Below, in pieces: positions 29,930 through 38,752 of a DNA stretch of 64,000 nucleotides. Below the pieces are notes generated by a model. The model made no database searches, was not told where the DNA came from, and saw only the letters and a program-made list of their open reading frames with translations. Location: the NCBI RefSeq assembly GCF_001425055.1, contig NZ_LMDK01000005.1:821-64820 (forward strand), read 5' to 3'. The position numbers and the translations under genes were made by a program. Each line of letters starts with the position of its first letter. Positions within the stretch are counted from its first letter, which is position 1. The stretch comes from Pelomonas sp. Root1237. GTDB taxonomy: Bacteria; Pseudomonadota; Gammaproteobacteria; Burkholderiales; Burkholderiaceae_C.

Positions 29930-31104
29930 CGCTCGAGGGCCTGGTAGACGAGGTTGTGGAAGGCGGCCGTCGGCCGCGGCGGGTCAGTGGCGACGCCGCG
30001 CGGCACATGCTGCATCAGCAGGATGGCGACGAGGCGCTCGCGCGGGTCGACAGTGAAATAGGTGGTGGCCGCACCCGGCCAGCCGAAGGCGCCCTCGGAC
30101 CCCAGCCGGCCGCGGCGGGCGACGTCCAGCACCATGGACACGCCCAGGCCAAAACCCTCGCCCGGGCCGAGGTCGTTGCCGACGTCCAGGTGGCCGACCT
30201 GGTTCATGCGCATCAGCGCCACGGTCTTGGGCGACAGCAGCTGGCGGCCGCGCCACCAGCCCTCGTCGAGCAGCATCTGGGCGAAGCGCAGATAGTCATT
30301 CGCCGTTGAATAGAGGCCGCCGGCACCGCTGTCGTAGTCGCGCAGCGCCACGCCCGGCGCGTCGGCCGAGCGGGCGTTGGCGAGCACGAGGCGGCCGTCG
30401 TCGGCGACGCTCGTGATGTCGGCGATGCGGTGGCGCTGCGCGGCGGGCACCGTGAAGCCGGTATCGCCCATGCCCAGGGGTTCGAACAGGCGTTCACGCA
30501 GGAATTGCGCAAAGGGCCGACCCGACACGACTTCGACAACGCGGCAGAGCACGTCGGTGTTGGTGCCGTCGTAGCGAAAGCGGCTGCCCGGCTCGACGGC
30601 CAGCGGCACGGCGGCGACGCGGCGTGCGAAGGTCGCCAGGTCGGGCGCGGCCTGCGGGTCGGCCGCCGCGCCGTCGGTGTCAAAACCCGAGGTGTGCGTC
30701 AGCAGATGACGCAGGGTGACCGGCTTGCGCGGCCTGCTGCCTTCGCGCAGGCGCTGGCCCGCGAACTCGGGCAGGTGGCGCTCGACGAGGTCGTCCAGCG
30801 TCAGCCCGCCCTCCTCCATCAGCATCAGCACGGCCACCGACGCGATCGGCTTGGTCATCGAGTAGATGCGGAAGATCGCGTCCAGCGGCATGGCCTCGCG
30901 GCGTGCGAGGTCGCGGTGGCCGTGGGCCTGGTGATGCAGCACGCAACCATCGCGCGCCAGCAGCACGACGGCGCCGAGATGGCCGGGGCCGCGTGCGCTG
31001 GCACGCGTGTCGCCTTCGAGGAAAGCGTTCAAGCGCCGCAGGCGCTCGACCGAGAAGCCGGCCGAGGCCGGCGTGCAGGCCGGCAGCGCCGGCTCGGCCC
31101 GCAC
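29926..31104 (-). CDS. Serine hydrolase of the beta-lactamase/penicillin-binding fold, probably periplasmic
   Basis: A class C beta-lactamase-type serine hydrolase. The active-site motif is SMTK (S82 counted from the GTG at 31104), with RYDGTN as the Tyr-x-Asn-like motif and GFGLGVSMVLD and FGWPGAATTYF towards the end, as in esterases of family VIII and related peptidases. The GTG at 31104 is the first standard start, but the frame continues upstream through a convincing signal peptide (RRLLLAAAAAIAWPVRA) to a CTG at 31176 that overlaps the receptor stop. Translation probably starts there, giving 416 residues. The substrate could be an ester or amide on the imported compound. Confidence 0.87.
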   Translation of the reverse strand: MRAEPALPACTPASAGFSVERLRRLNAFLEGDTRASARGPGHLGAVVLLARDGCVLHHQAHGHRDLARREAMPLDAIFRIYSMTKPIASVAVLMLMEEGGLTLDDLVERHLPEFAGQRLREGSRPRKPVTLRHLLTHTSGFDTDGAAADPQAAPDLATFARRVAAVPLAVEPGSRFRYDGTNTDVLCRVVEVVSGRPFAQFLRERLFEPLGMGDTGFTVPAAQRHRIADITSVADDGRLVLANARSADAPGVALRDYDSGAGGLYSTANDYLRFAQMLLDEGWWRGRQLLSPKTVALMRMNQVGHLDVGNDLGPGEGFGLGVSMVLDVARRGRLGSEGAFGWPGAATTYFTVDPRERLVAILLMQHVPRGVATDPPRPTAAFHNLVYQALER

Positions 31105-31172
31105 CGGCCAGGCGATCGCGGCGGCAGCGGCCAGCAGCAGGCGCCGTGTCGGTTCGGGTCGGGAGACAGGGG

Positions 31173-33365
31173 TCAGAAGGTCACCGTATGCGTCAACGAC
31201 ACGACGCGGCCGCGGCCCGAGGTGTAGTTGCGGAAGCCCACCACCTGCGACCAGCTCAGCACGTAGAACTTGTTGGTCAGGTTCTCGATGCCCAGCGAAC
31301 TCTTGCCGCCATGGCCCCAGTCCCAGTTGGCGCTGAAGTCGAACAGCGTGTAGCCCTTGGTGTGCTCCTCGGCGCTGGTGCCGACATTGAGATCACGCGA
31401 GCTCAGCTTGGTCGCGCCCAGCGTCACATCGGCCTGGGGCAGGAAGCGCCAGGTGGCCGAAGCGCCGAGCTTGTCGGGGTTGATGTCGAGCACGCCCATC
31501 TGCTTGGTCAGCGGGCCGCCGCTGGTGAACCAGGTCTTGCCTGACGTGTGCGAATACAGCGCCGTGAACTTGAGGTCGCGCGTGGCGCGCAGCTCGCCGG
31601 TCAGCTCGTAGCCGCTGATGTTGACGGGCTGGCGCGACAGCAGGAAGTCGTTGGTGACCGGGTCGATGGACAGCGACTGGCCGAAGTCAGACTTGCTCTT
31701 GTAGTAGGAGCCGCCGAAGGAGCCCATGGCGCCACGCCAGTTGAAGCCGATCTCGTTGTTCTTCACGATGACGGCCTGCAGGTCCAGGATGCCCGCGACG
31801 GACTGGCCGGGGTAGCTGATGTTGCGCAGCGGGATGCCGACATTGGGCAGCGTGAAGCCCTTGCCGCTGGAGACGAAGGCCGACCAGCCGTTGCCGATCT
31901 TCCAGACCGCGCCGATATTGGGCAGGTTGGCCTTGTAGTTCAGCGTGCCGCCCTTGACGTCCACGCGGTTGCGGAAATAGGTGGTCTTGTAGTCGGCCAC
32001 CTCCAGCTCGCCATCCTCGCGGCGGAAACCGCCAGAGATCGTCACTGGCCCGATGTCGTAGGAGGCCTGGAACCACGGCGCGACGCTGCTGTAGTTCATC
32101 GGCGGCACCCACAGGCGATCGGTCAGCGCCAGCCACTGCCTGGCGGTATCGTGCGTCAGGTCGACGCCCCCGCGCACCTCCAGCCCTTCGACGCCGAAGA
32201 CATCGCCATGGCTGTAGGCATTGCGCAGGCCGTATTTGCGTGTGCGCACCTCGGACTGGTCCACCAGCGTGCCCAGCGGCGCGATCAGCGGGTCCTGGCG
32301 GTCGGCACCGTTCTCGGCCGGGTAGCGCATCTTCTGGTCGGCGTAGTAGGCGTCCAGCGACAGCGAGCCGCCCCACAGGTCGTTGTGCTTGTAGGAAAGC
32401 GTGCTCTGCGAGAAGTCGTTGATCTCGCTGAGGGTGCCGAACAGGCCGGGCCGCTCGGAGGTGTTGGTGGAGCCGGCCGTGCGATCGCCGTCGACGAGGT
32501 GGTAGTTGCCCTTGCCCTCGATCTTGAACTTGGAGAACGATGCCTGGATGCGTTGTTCGCGGTTGGCGCCGAAGTTGTAGCCGGCCTTGGCGTAGACATT
32601 GTTTGCCGTCGAGTCGGCGACCGAGCCGCTGGTGTTCAAGCCGATGCGCCGGCCGTGGCCGTCGTAGGTCATGCCGCGGTCGATGCGCGAAACGGCACCC
32701 ATGAAGTCCCAGTCGTCCGCCTTGAAGGCGTAGTTGGCGCCAAGCTTCCAAGCGGCGCTGTCGTCCTCGAAGCCCGTCGAGTAGCGCGCCGTCAGCGTGA
32801 CCTCGCTGCCCATCTTGGTGGGCGTCTTGGACAGGTAGTTGATGATGCCGCCCGCCGCGCCGATGCCTTCGGACGCCGAGGGGCCGTTGATGACCTCGAT
32901 GCGGCCGACCAGGCCCATGTCGGTGAAGCTGGCGTTGCGCGTGCCCTCGCGCAGCGGCGAGCCCTGGGGCACGCCGTCGAACAGGCGCAGCGCGATGCGG
33001 CCGCGCAGGTTCTCGCCGGTGTTGCTCATGGCCTGAGATGACTCCGCATAGCCCGGCACCGTGCGCGACAGCACGGCCGTCATGTCGTCGGTCATGTTCA
33101 GCGTGTGGGCGATCTCTTCCTTGGTGATCAGCGTGACGGCACCCGGGATCTTGTCGACGGCCTTGGGCACGCGCGTGCCGGTGACGATGACGCGCTGGAG
33201 CTCGCTGCCGTCCGCGTTGGTGTCGGCATCGGTCGCGGCCTGCTGGGCCTGGGCGCCAGCCGCAGCCAGCGCGGCAACAGCGGCCAACGCGATGGCGCGG
33301 CGGGGGAAACGGGTGGTGTGGCCCTGGCCGGCCGGTGCTTGTCTCGTCATCTTTGTGCTTTCCAT
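31173..33365 (-). CDS. TonB-dependent receptor (siderophore-receptor-like)
   Basis: A 730-residue outer-membrane receptor. The signal peptide ends in AAAGAQAQ; the start may be ATG 33365 or ATG 33350, and the second has the better ribosome site (ggaaag). The TonB box region is ELQRVIVTGTR, followed by a plug domain with DKIPGAVTLITKEEI, ENLRGRIALRLFDGVPQG and VEVINGPSA-like IEVINGPSASEGIGAAGGIINYLSKTP. The barrel ends SLTHTVTF. The size and plug resemble siderophore receptors, yet the downstream genes encode a hydrolase, a sugar kinase and glycosidase-like enzymes, so a glycosylated ligand is plausible. It heads the - strand operon that runs to at least 25107. Confidence 0.92.
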   Translation of the reverse strand: MESTKMTRQAPAGQGHTTRFPRRAIALAAVAALAAAGAQAQQAATDADTNADGSELQRVIVTGTRVPKAVDKIPGAVTLITKEEIAHTLNMTDDMTAVLSRTVPGYAESSQAMSNTGENLRGRIALRLFDGVPQGSPLREGTRNASFTDMGLVGRIEVINGPSASEGIGAAGGIINYLSKTPTKMGSEVTLTARYSTGFEDDSAAWKLGANYAFKADDWDFMGAVSRIDRGMTYDGHGRRIGLNTSGSVADSTANNVYAKAGYNFGANREQRIQASFSKFKIEGKGNYHLVDGDRTAGSTNTSERPGLFGTLSEINDFSQSTLSYKHNDLWGGSLSLDAYYADQKMRYPAENGADRQDPLIAPLGTLVDQSEVRTRKYGLRNAYSHGDVFGVEGLEVRGGVDLTHDTARQWLALTDRLWVPPMNYSSVAPWFQASYDIGPVTISGGFRREDGELEVADYKTTYFRNRVDVKGGTLNYKANLPNIGAVWKIGNGWSAFVSSGKGFTLPNVGIPLRNISYPGQSVAGILDLQAVIVKNNEIGFNWRGAMGSFGGSYYKSKSDFGQSLSIDPVTNDFLLSRQPVNISGYELTGELRATRDLKFTALYSHTSGKTWFTSGGPLTKQMGVLDINPDKLGASATWRFLPQADVTLGATKLSSRDLNVGTSAEEHTKGYTLFDFSANWDWGHGGKSSLGIENLTNKFYVLSWSQVVGFRNYTSGRGRVVSLTHTVTF

Positions 33366-33512
33366 CGATCTGTGGGCGCGCCTTCTGCACTGACGCCGGT
33401 GGGCGTGGCGTGGCGGGCGCTGTGGCCGCAGTCTCAGCCAGTGCGTGACAAGCTCACACCCTCGCCACCTATGTTCAAGCCCAAGAATTTGTTGTGTGCC
33501 GATGCGGCCGGC

Positions 33513-34388
33513 TCAGGCCAGGCCGGACACCGCACGCGCTTCGCGCAGAAAGGCCGTGACCAGGCGGTGGCGCACCGTCGCGCGCGACCACACGACGCCG
33601 ATGCGGCGTGGCTCGCTGGGCAGGGGCAGCGGCAGGCAGACGACATCCAGCCCTTCCGGCCAGGGGCGCAACCAGTCCGGCACCAGCGACACACCCAGGC
33701 CCCGGTCCACCATGACGGCGATGGCGTTGAGCGCATTCAGCTCGAAGCGCTCCTGCGGCACGATGCCGGCGCGCTGCAGGTATTGGTCGGCGACGCGGCC
33801 GCCCCATTGCGTGCGGTCGTAGCGCACCAGCGGCTCGCTCGCCAGCAGCTCGTGCGGGTCGCGGCCGGCCCATTTGCGGGGCGCGAGCACGACGAGCTCC
33901 TCCTCGCGCAGCAGCTCCCAGCCGCAGGTCTTGGGCAGCGGGAAGGGCGCCTCCAGCACGACAGCGGCGTCCAGGTCGCCCGCCTCGACGGCGCGGTAGA
34001 GCTCGGGCGAATAGCCTGGCCGGATGAAGACCTTCAGCCTGGGATGCAGTTCGACCAGACGGGCCAGGATGTCGGGCACCAGGCCGGTCAGCGCATTGGT
34101 GCCGGCACCCAGGCGCAACTCGCCGGCCGGCGTCTCATCGGTGGCGATGGTGCTCAGGTCGGCCACGCCGCGCAGCAGTTCGCGCGTGCGCTCGAGGATG
34201 CGCGAACCCGGCTCGGTGACGTGCACCGAGCGGCCGGCGCGGGCGATCAGCGGCGCGCCGATCTCGCGCTCCAGCGTGCGGATCTGCTGGGCCACCGCCG
34301 CTGGCGTGATGTTGAGCACGCGCGCGGCGGCGGCCATCGAGCCGTGGTCGACGACAGCCACGAAGGTGTGCAGGAACTGGGTCTCCAA
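33513..34388 (-). CDS. LysR-type transcriptional regulator
   Basis: A 291-residue LysR regulator. The start is a TTG at 34388, giving (M)ETQFLHTFVAVVDHGSMAAAARVLNIT, which fits the family exactly; an AGGA site lies upstream. The winged helix continues PAAVAQQIRTLEREIGAPLIAR. The substrate-binding domain has GELRLGAGTNALTGLVPDILARLVELHP. It lies between the symporter gene (47-bp gap) and the TonB receptor gene (147-bp gap) on the same strand and could control either. Confidence 0.9.
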   Translation of the reverse strand: METQFLHTFVAVVDHGSMAAAARVLNITPAAVAQQIRTLEREIGAPLIARAGRSVHVTEPGSRILERTRELLRGVADLSTIATDETPAGELRLGAGTNALTGLVPDILARLVELHPRLKVFIRPGYSPELYRAVEAGDLDAAVVLEAPFPLPKTCGWELLREEELVVLAPRKWAGRDPHELLASEPLVRYDRTQWGGRVADQYLQRAGIVPQERFELNALNAIAVMVDRGLGVSLVPDWLRPWPEGLDVVCLPLPLPSEPRRIGVVWSRATVRHRLVTAFLREARAVSGLA

Positions 34389-34435
34389 CGTGCGTGTCCT
34401 GATGCAGCTCTGGGCGGCTGCCTGTGGCTGGGAGG

Positions 34436-36817
34436 TTACTCCACGGCGTCCTGCCGGTAGATCGTCAGCCCGCGCAGCGAACGCGTCGGCACCGGGAAGA
34501 ACAGGCTGGCCAGATAGCCCACGACGATGCACAGCATGATGGACATGCCGAGATACAGGTAGGGGTGCAGCAGCTTGAAATACCAGGCCACCGTCGTCAG
34601 CACGATGGCCGCCGCGACGCCGATGGCTACGCCGGGCGAGTTGGCGCGGCGCGTGAACATGCCCAGCGTGTAGGCGCCCGCGAAGCCACCACCGAGCAGG
34701 CCGGCCAGCTCGATGGAAACGTCGAACAGCGAGTGGATGTCGTAGCGCGACAGGGCCAGCGCGAAGGCGATGCCCAACAGGCCCGCGGCCACCGTCATCC
34801 ACTCCGCGAAGCGCACGCTGCGGGCCGGGTCGGGGTTCTTCACGAGCTTCTCGTAGAAGTCCACCGAGGCCAGCGTCGACACGCTGTTGATGATGCTGGA
34901 CAGCGTCGCCATCGCCGCGGCAAAGATGCCGGCAATGATGAGGCCGGTCAGGCCCGTGGGCAGCTCAGCGGCAATGAACAGGGGGAAGGTCGCGTCGATG
35001 CTGAGCAGCGGGTTCATGCGCTCGGGGTGGGCCTTGTAGAAGACGAACAGCGCCGTGCCGATGGTGTAGAAGACGATGCCGCCGGGGATCATGATGGCCG
35101 CGAAGGCCCAGATCGAGCGGCCGGCCTCCTTGGCGTTGGCGGTGGACAGCGTGCGCTGCATCAGCACCTGGTCCTTGGGGAAGGTCAGCACGACGTCGAA
35201 CAGCACCAGGAAGAGGAAGCCCCAGACGGTGGCCTTGCTGAGGTCGAAGCTGAAGTCGAAGACGCGGGTCTTGTTCTCGGCCGCTGCCGTGCGCATGAAC
35301 TCGGCCATGCCGCCGTCCAGCGACCAGACGATGAAGGCGATGGCGAACAGGGCGCCGCCCATCTTGACGACGAGCTGCACGACGTCGGTCCACACCACCG
35401 CCTTCATGCCGCCCAGCGCCGTGTAGCAGATGGTGAACAGGCCCATCATCAGGATGCTCCACGTCACCGGGACGCCGGTGATGGTGGCGATGGCCAGCGA
35501 CGGCAGGTAGAGGATGACGCTCATGCGGCTGCCGAGCTGGGTCAGCATGAACAGGCCGCTGGCCAGCATGCGGATGGCGGGGTGGAAGCGCGTCTCCAGG
35601 TAGGAGAACACGCTCATCAGGTCCAGCCGGCGCAGCAGCGGCACGATCCACACCGCGACGAACATCAGGCCGAGCACGGCGATGAGGTTGTTCGTCATGT
35701 ACTGCCAGTTGGTCTCGAAGGCCTTGGCGGGGATGGCGATGTAGCTGATCGAACTCGTGTTGGCCGCGTAGAGGCTGACGCCCGCGGCCCAGAACGGGAT
35801 CTTGCGGCCACCGACGAAGAACTCGGTCGTCGACTGGCGTTTCTCGCGCAGATAGAAGTACAGGCCCATGCCGAGCATGGCGGCGAGGTAGACGACGATG
35901 ACGGCCCAGTCCAGCGGCTTGAGCAGCAGCTTGCCGGACTCGACCTCCAGCGTCGCTGCCTTGCCGGTGCCGTCCAGCCACAGCCAGCCGTCTTGCCAGG
36001 GCAACGCCTGGGCCACGCCGCTCAAGGCGCTGTCCGGCAGCTCGGCCCAGGACTGGGTGATGGTCTGCCAGCTCATCAGCCGCGGCGCGCCGCCAGCCAG
36101 CGGCTGGATGACGAACAGACTGTGTGCCTGGCCGGTTGCGCGCACCCAGGGGCCAGCCAGGCGGCCGGGCAGCACCCCGCGCGCCTCCCAGCCGGCCTCA
36201 GGCGTCCAGCGCCACAGGCTGTCGGGCGCCGCGGGTGTGGCGCCCTCCTCCACGACGAAGACGGCGCGCGTCTGCGCGAACATGGCGTGCGCTGGGCTGG
36301 CGCCAGGCCGGGCGGCATGGATCTGCCAGCGCGCATCGGCGGCTTGCAGGGGCAGTTGCAGCAGCACCGGGCGACCCTTGCCGTCCAGGCCGGTCAGCCA
36401 GAGCTCGTCGGCCGTCAGCGCCGTGCGGGCTGCGCGCAGGGGAGTTGGCAGCGCCGGCAAGGCTTGCGGCACCAGGCGCTGCTGCTGCAGCGTCAGCCGG
36501 GCCACGCCGGTGGTCTGGCCTTCTGTGCCCAGCAGCAGCACGGACTGGCCTGCCGCCGTCGCCGCGCCCAGTACCGGTTGCGTCCAGGCCTGCGGCCGCC
36601 AGCGTGCCGCGTCCACGTCCAGCAGCCAGGCGGCATCACCGCTGAAGGCGACGGCGCGGCCATCGACGGCGGCCAGCACCTGGGCGGTCGCAGGCAAGGC
36701 TGGCAGCGCCGAGCGGCGCAGATTGACGAGGCTGTCGGCGCGCGCCGCGCCGGCCAGCAGGGCGAGCAGCAGCAACACGAAGAACGGCCGGCCCCAGGCC
36801 AGGAATCGGTCGGTCAA
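34436..36817 (-). CDS. Sodium:solute symporter (SSS) with N-terminal extracytoplasmic beta-propeller
   Basis: A 793-residue fusion. A signal peptide (residues 1-27) leads into about 270 residues of repeated beta-strand units with tryptophan/glycine spacing (ARWRPQAWTQPVLGAATAAGQSVLLLG, DELWLTGLDGKGR, DSLWRWTPEAGW), like the kelch/NanM-type propellers. From about residue 302 the SLC5/SSS transporter follows, with the family motif GGRKIPFWAAGVSLYAANTSS and the late GLIIAGIFAAAMATLSSIINS region. The propeller would face the periplasm and may bind or isomerise (mutarotate) the sugar before Na+-coupled uptake. Its ATG overlaps the stop of the lyase gene upstream (ATGA), so they form one operon. 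Confidence 0.87.
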   Translation of the reverse strand: MTDRFLAWGRPFFVLLLLALLAGAARADSLVNLRRSALPALPATAQVLAAVDGRAVAFSGDAAWLLDVDAARWRPQAWTQPVLGAATAAGQSVLLLGTEGQTTGVARLTLQQQRLVPQALPALPTPLRAARTALTADELWLTGLDGKGRPVLLQLPLQAADARWQIHAARPGASPAHAMFAQTRAVFVVEEGATPAAPDSLWRWTPEAGWEARGVLPGRLAGPWVRATGQAHSLFVIQPLAGGAPRLMSWQTITQSWAELPDSALSGVAQALPWQDGWLWLDGTGKAATLEVESGKLLLKPLDWAVIVVYLAAMLGMGLYFYLREKRQSTTEFFVGGRKIPFWAAGVSLYAANTSSISYIAIPAKAFETNWQYMTNNLIAVLGLMFVAVWIVPLLRRLDLMSVFSYLETRFHPAIRMLASGLFMLTQLGSRMSVILYLPSLAIATITGVPVTWSILMMGLFTICYTALGGMKAVVWTDVVQLVVKMGGALFAIAFIVWSLDGGMAEFMRTAAAENKTRVFDFSFDLSKATVWGFLFLVLFDVVLTFPKDQVLMQRTLSTANAKEAGRSIWAFAAIMIPGGIVFYTIGTALFVFYKAHPERMNPLLSIDATFPLFIAAELPTGLTGLIIAGIFAAAMATLSSIINSVSTLASVDFYEKLVKNPDPARSVRFAEWMTVAAGLLGIAFALALSRYDIHSLFDVSIELAGLLGGGFAGAYTLGMFTRRANSPGVAIGVAAAIVLTTVAWYFKLLHPYLYLGMSIMLCIVVGYLASLFFPVPTRSLRGLTIYRQDAVE

Positions 36818-37710
36818 GGGGTCACTCCGCGGGAAGCTTGCAGCAGATGGCGCGCACGCTGGACAAAAGGAGCATCGATCATGCGGCCATCCAGCACGAC
36901 GACGCCACGACCCTCGGCCGCGGCCTGGCCGGCCGCGGCGACGACGCGCTCGGCCCAGGCCAGCTCATCGGCGCTGGCACCGAAGACCTCGTTGGCCAGC
37001 GCGACCTGGCGCGGATGGACGCAGCTCTTGCCGGCAAAGCCCAGGCGCCGCGCCATCTGTGCCTCGGCGCGAAAGCCGTCGAGGTCGGCGATGTCCGGAT
37101 AGGCGCCGTCATAGGCCGGCACGCCGGCAGCGGCCGCCGCCATGCGCAGCGCATGCAGCGTGGCATGCACATTGGCGCCATCGTGACGGGCGATGCCCAG
37201 GGGTTCGTAGAGGTCGGCCAGGCCGAGTTGCAGGCCGGTGACGCGGGGATGGGCGGCGCCGATGTCGCCGGCACGCGTCAGCGCGGCGGCGCTTTCGATG
37301 TTGACGAGCAGGCCGACCGGCGTGGCGCGGTTCGCGGCAGCCTCCAGGTCGCCGAGCAGCTTGGCGGCATGCAGCACGTCGGCGGCCGACCCGGCCTTGG
37401 GCAGGTTGATCCAGTCCAGGCCCGGCTGCATCAGCGCACGCAGGTCGTCCTCGAACCAGGGCGTGCCCGGCGCGTTGACGCGCACGATGACGAGAGGCCG
37501 TTGCCGCAGGGCCGCGGCGCGCGCCAGGGCCGCAGCGACGTCGGAGCGCGCACGCTGCTTGGCTTCAGGCAGCACGGCATCTTCCAGGTCGAAGGAGAGG
37601 GCATCGGCCGCGCCGGCCAAGGCCTTGTCGAACAGCTCCGGGCGCGCACCGGGCACGAAGAGCTTGCTGCGAAAGCCGCGCAGGGTAGCGGCGGGAGGCG
37701 GGCTGAACAT
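36814..37710 (-). CDS. HpcH/HpaI aldolase or citrate-lyase-beta (CitE) family CoA-ester lyase
   Basis: A 298-residue TIM-barrel enzyme: RSKLFVPGARPELFDKALAGAADALSFDLEDAV is the CitE/malyl-CoA lyase opening with the DLEDAV metal site, and VIVRVNAPGTPWFEDDL, INLPKAGSA, IESAAALTRAG and GKSCVHPRQV follow in order. Members cleave CoA esters of 3-hydroxy acids such as malyl- or citramalyl-CoA. It precedes the symporter by a 4-base overlap. Together with the CoA-transferase at 23873 it hints at breakdown of an organic acid linked to the imported solute, though this is inference. Confidence 0.9.
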   Translation of the reverse strand: MFSPPPAATLRGFRSKLFVPGARPELFDKALAGAADALSFDLEDAVLPEAKQRARSDVAAALARAAALRQRPLVIVRVNAPGTPWFEDDLRALMQPGLDWINLPKAGSAADVLHAAKLLGDLEAAANRATPVGLLVNIESAAALTRAGDIGAAHPRVTGLQLGLADLYEPLGIARHDGANVHATLHALRMAAAAAGVPAYDGAYPDIADLDGFRAEAQMARRLGFAGKSCVHPRQVALANEVFGASADELAWAERVVAAAGQAAAEGRGVVVLDGRMIDAPFVQRARHLLQASRGVTP

Positions 37711-37762
37711 GGCCGGCAGTGTGGGCTAACAGACCCCCAACCAAACCTGCTGTCCGGCATCT

Positions 37763-38656
37763 TCAAACGATAGTTTTGCTTGCGCCCGGCGGCGGCGCGG
37801 CGGCGGCGAGCTGGGTCGCCAGCCACTGCTCGAAATGCGACGGCGGCGCCTCGGCGGGCGCCAGCAGCCAATAGCTGTCGGGGCCCTGAACCACCGTGGC
37901 AAAGGGCGCGAGCAGCTCGCCGCGCTCACACAGATCGCCGAACAGCACGGGCGACAGCAGGGCCACGCCCAGGCCCTGTACGGCGGCCCGCGCCTCCAGC
38001 TCATAGTTCGGAAAGCGCGTTGCGACAAAGGTCGGCCGGGCGCCTGGCCTGCCTGCCGCCTGGAACCAGGCCGGCCAGCGCGGGTCGGGGATCAGTGGCA
38101 GGCCGAGCAGGTCGTCCACCGTCCAGCTCTTGTTCTGCCCTGCCAGCCGCGGGCTGAGCATGGGCGTGCCCTGCTCGGGCAGCAGCTGGGTCGCACGGTA
38201 ACCGGGCCAGGGTCCGCTGCCGCTGCGGATGGCGACGTCAAAGCTGCCGGCCGGTGACAGGCCCTGGCCGGCGTCCAGCTCGATCGCGTCCGCTCCGGCC
38301 AGCGCCTGGTAGCTGGCCAGGCGCGGCACCAGCCAGCAGGCAGCGAAGGTGGGCGCGCAAGTCACGCGCAGCGGCGGCCGCGCGCGGCGGCAGGCGTCGA
38401 CAGCCGTGCGCATCAGCGCCAGCGCCTGCTCGACACCGGCCGCCAGCGCCGCGGCGCGCGCCGTCACGATGAGCCTGGGGCCGTGGCGGCCGAAGAGCTT
38501 GACACCCAGCTGAACTTCGAGCGCGCGCATGCGCTGGCTGACCGCAGTCGGCGTGATCGCCAGCTCGTCGGCCGCGCGCGAGAAATTGCCGTGTCGCACG
38601 CAGGCCGCAAGCACGCGCAGCGACTCAAGCGGCAGCGCGGGCGAGTTCATGGCCAT
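37763..38656 (-). CDS. LysR-type transcriptional regulator (GcvA-like)
   Basis: A 297-residue LysR protein. The helix-turn-helix is LESLRVLAACVRHGNFSRAADELAITPTAVSQRMRALEVQLGVKLFGR. The effector domain resembles the GcvA group (PPLRVTCAPTFAACWLVPRLASY, FPNYELEARAAVQGLGVALL). ATG at 38656 or 38650 could be used. It is divergent from the DUF1579-like gene across 96 bp and is followed, 52 bp downstream, by the lyase-symporter pair, so either could be its target. Confidence 0.9.
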   Translation of the reverse strand: MAMNSPALPLESLRVLAACVRHGNFSRAADELAITPTAVSQRMRALEVQLGVKLFGRHGPRLIVTARAAALAAGVEQALALMRTAVDACRRARPPLRVTCAPTFAACWLVPRLASYQALAGADAIELDAGQGLSPAGSFDVAIRSGSGPWPGYRATQLLPEQGTPMLSPRLAGQNKSWTVDDLLGLPLIPDPRWPAWFQAAGRPGARPTFVATRFPNYELEARAAVQGLGVALLSPVLFGDLCERGELLAPFATVVQGPDSYWLLAPAEAPPSHFEQWLATQLAAAAPPPGASKTIV

Positions 38657-38752
38657 TTGAAGAGCGGCTTCACATCAAGCGCAGCAATCATCGTTTTGAG
38701 CGGCACGGGAGAGATTCCTAGACTGGGTTTCCAACCAGCAAGAGACCGCCAC

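Noticed and set aside
38483-38752. Upstream extension of the exported DUF1579-like gene
   Set aside because: It would overlap the divergent LysR gene and hide the signal peptide that begins at ATG 38753.
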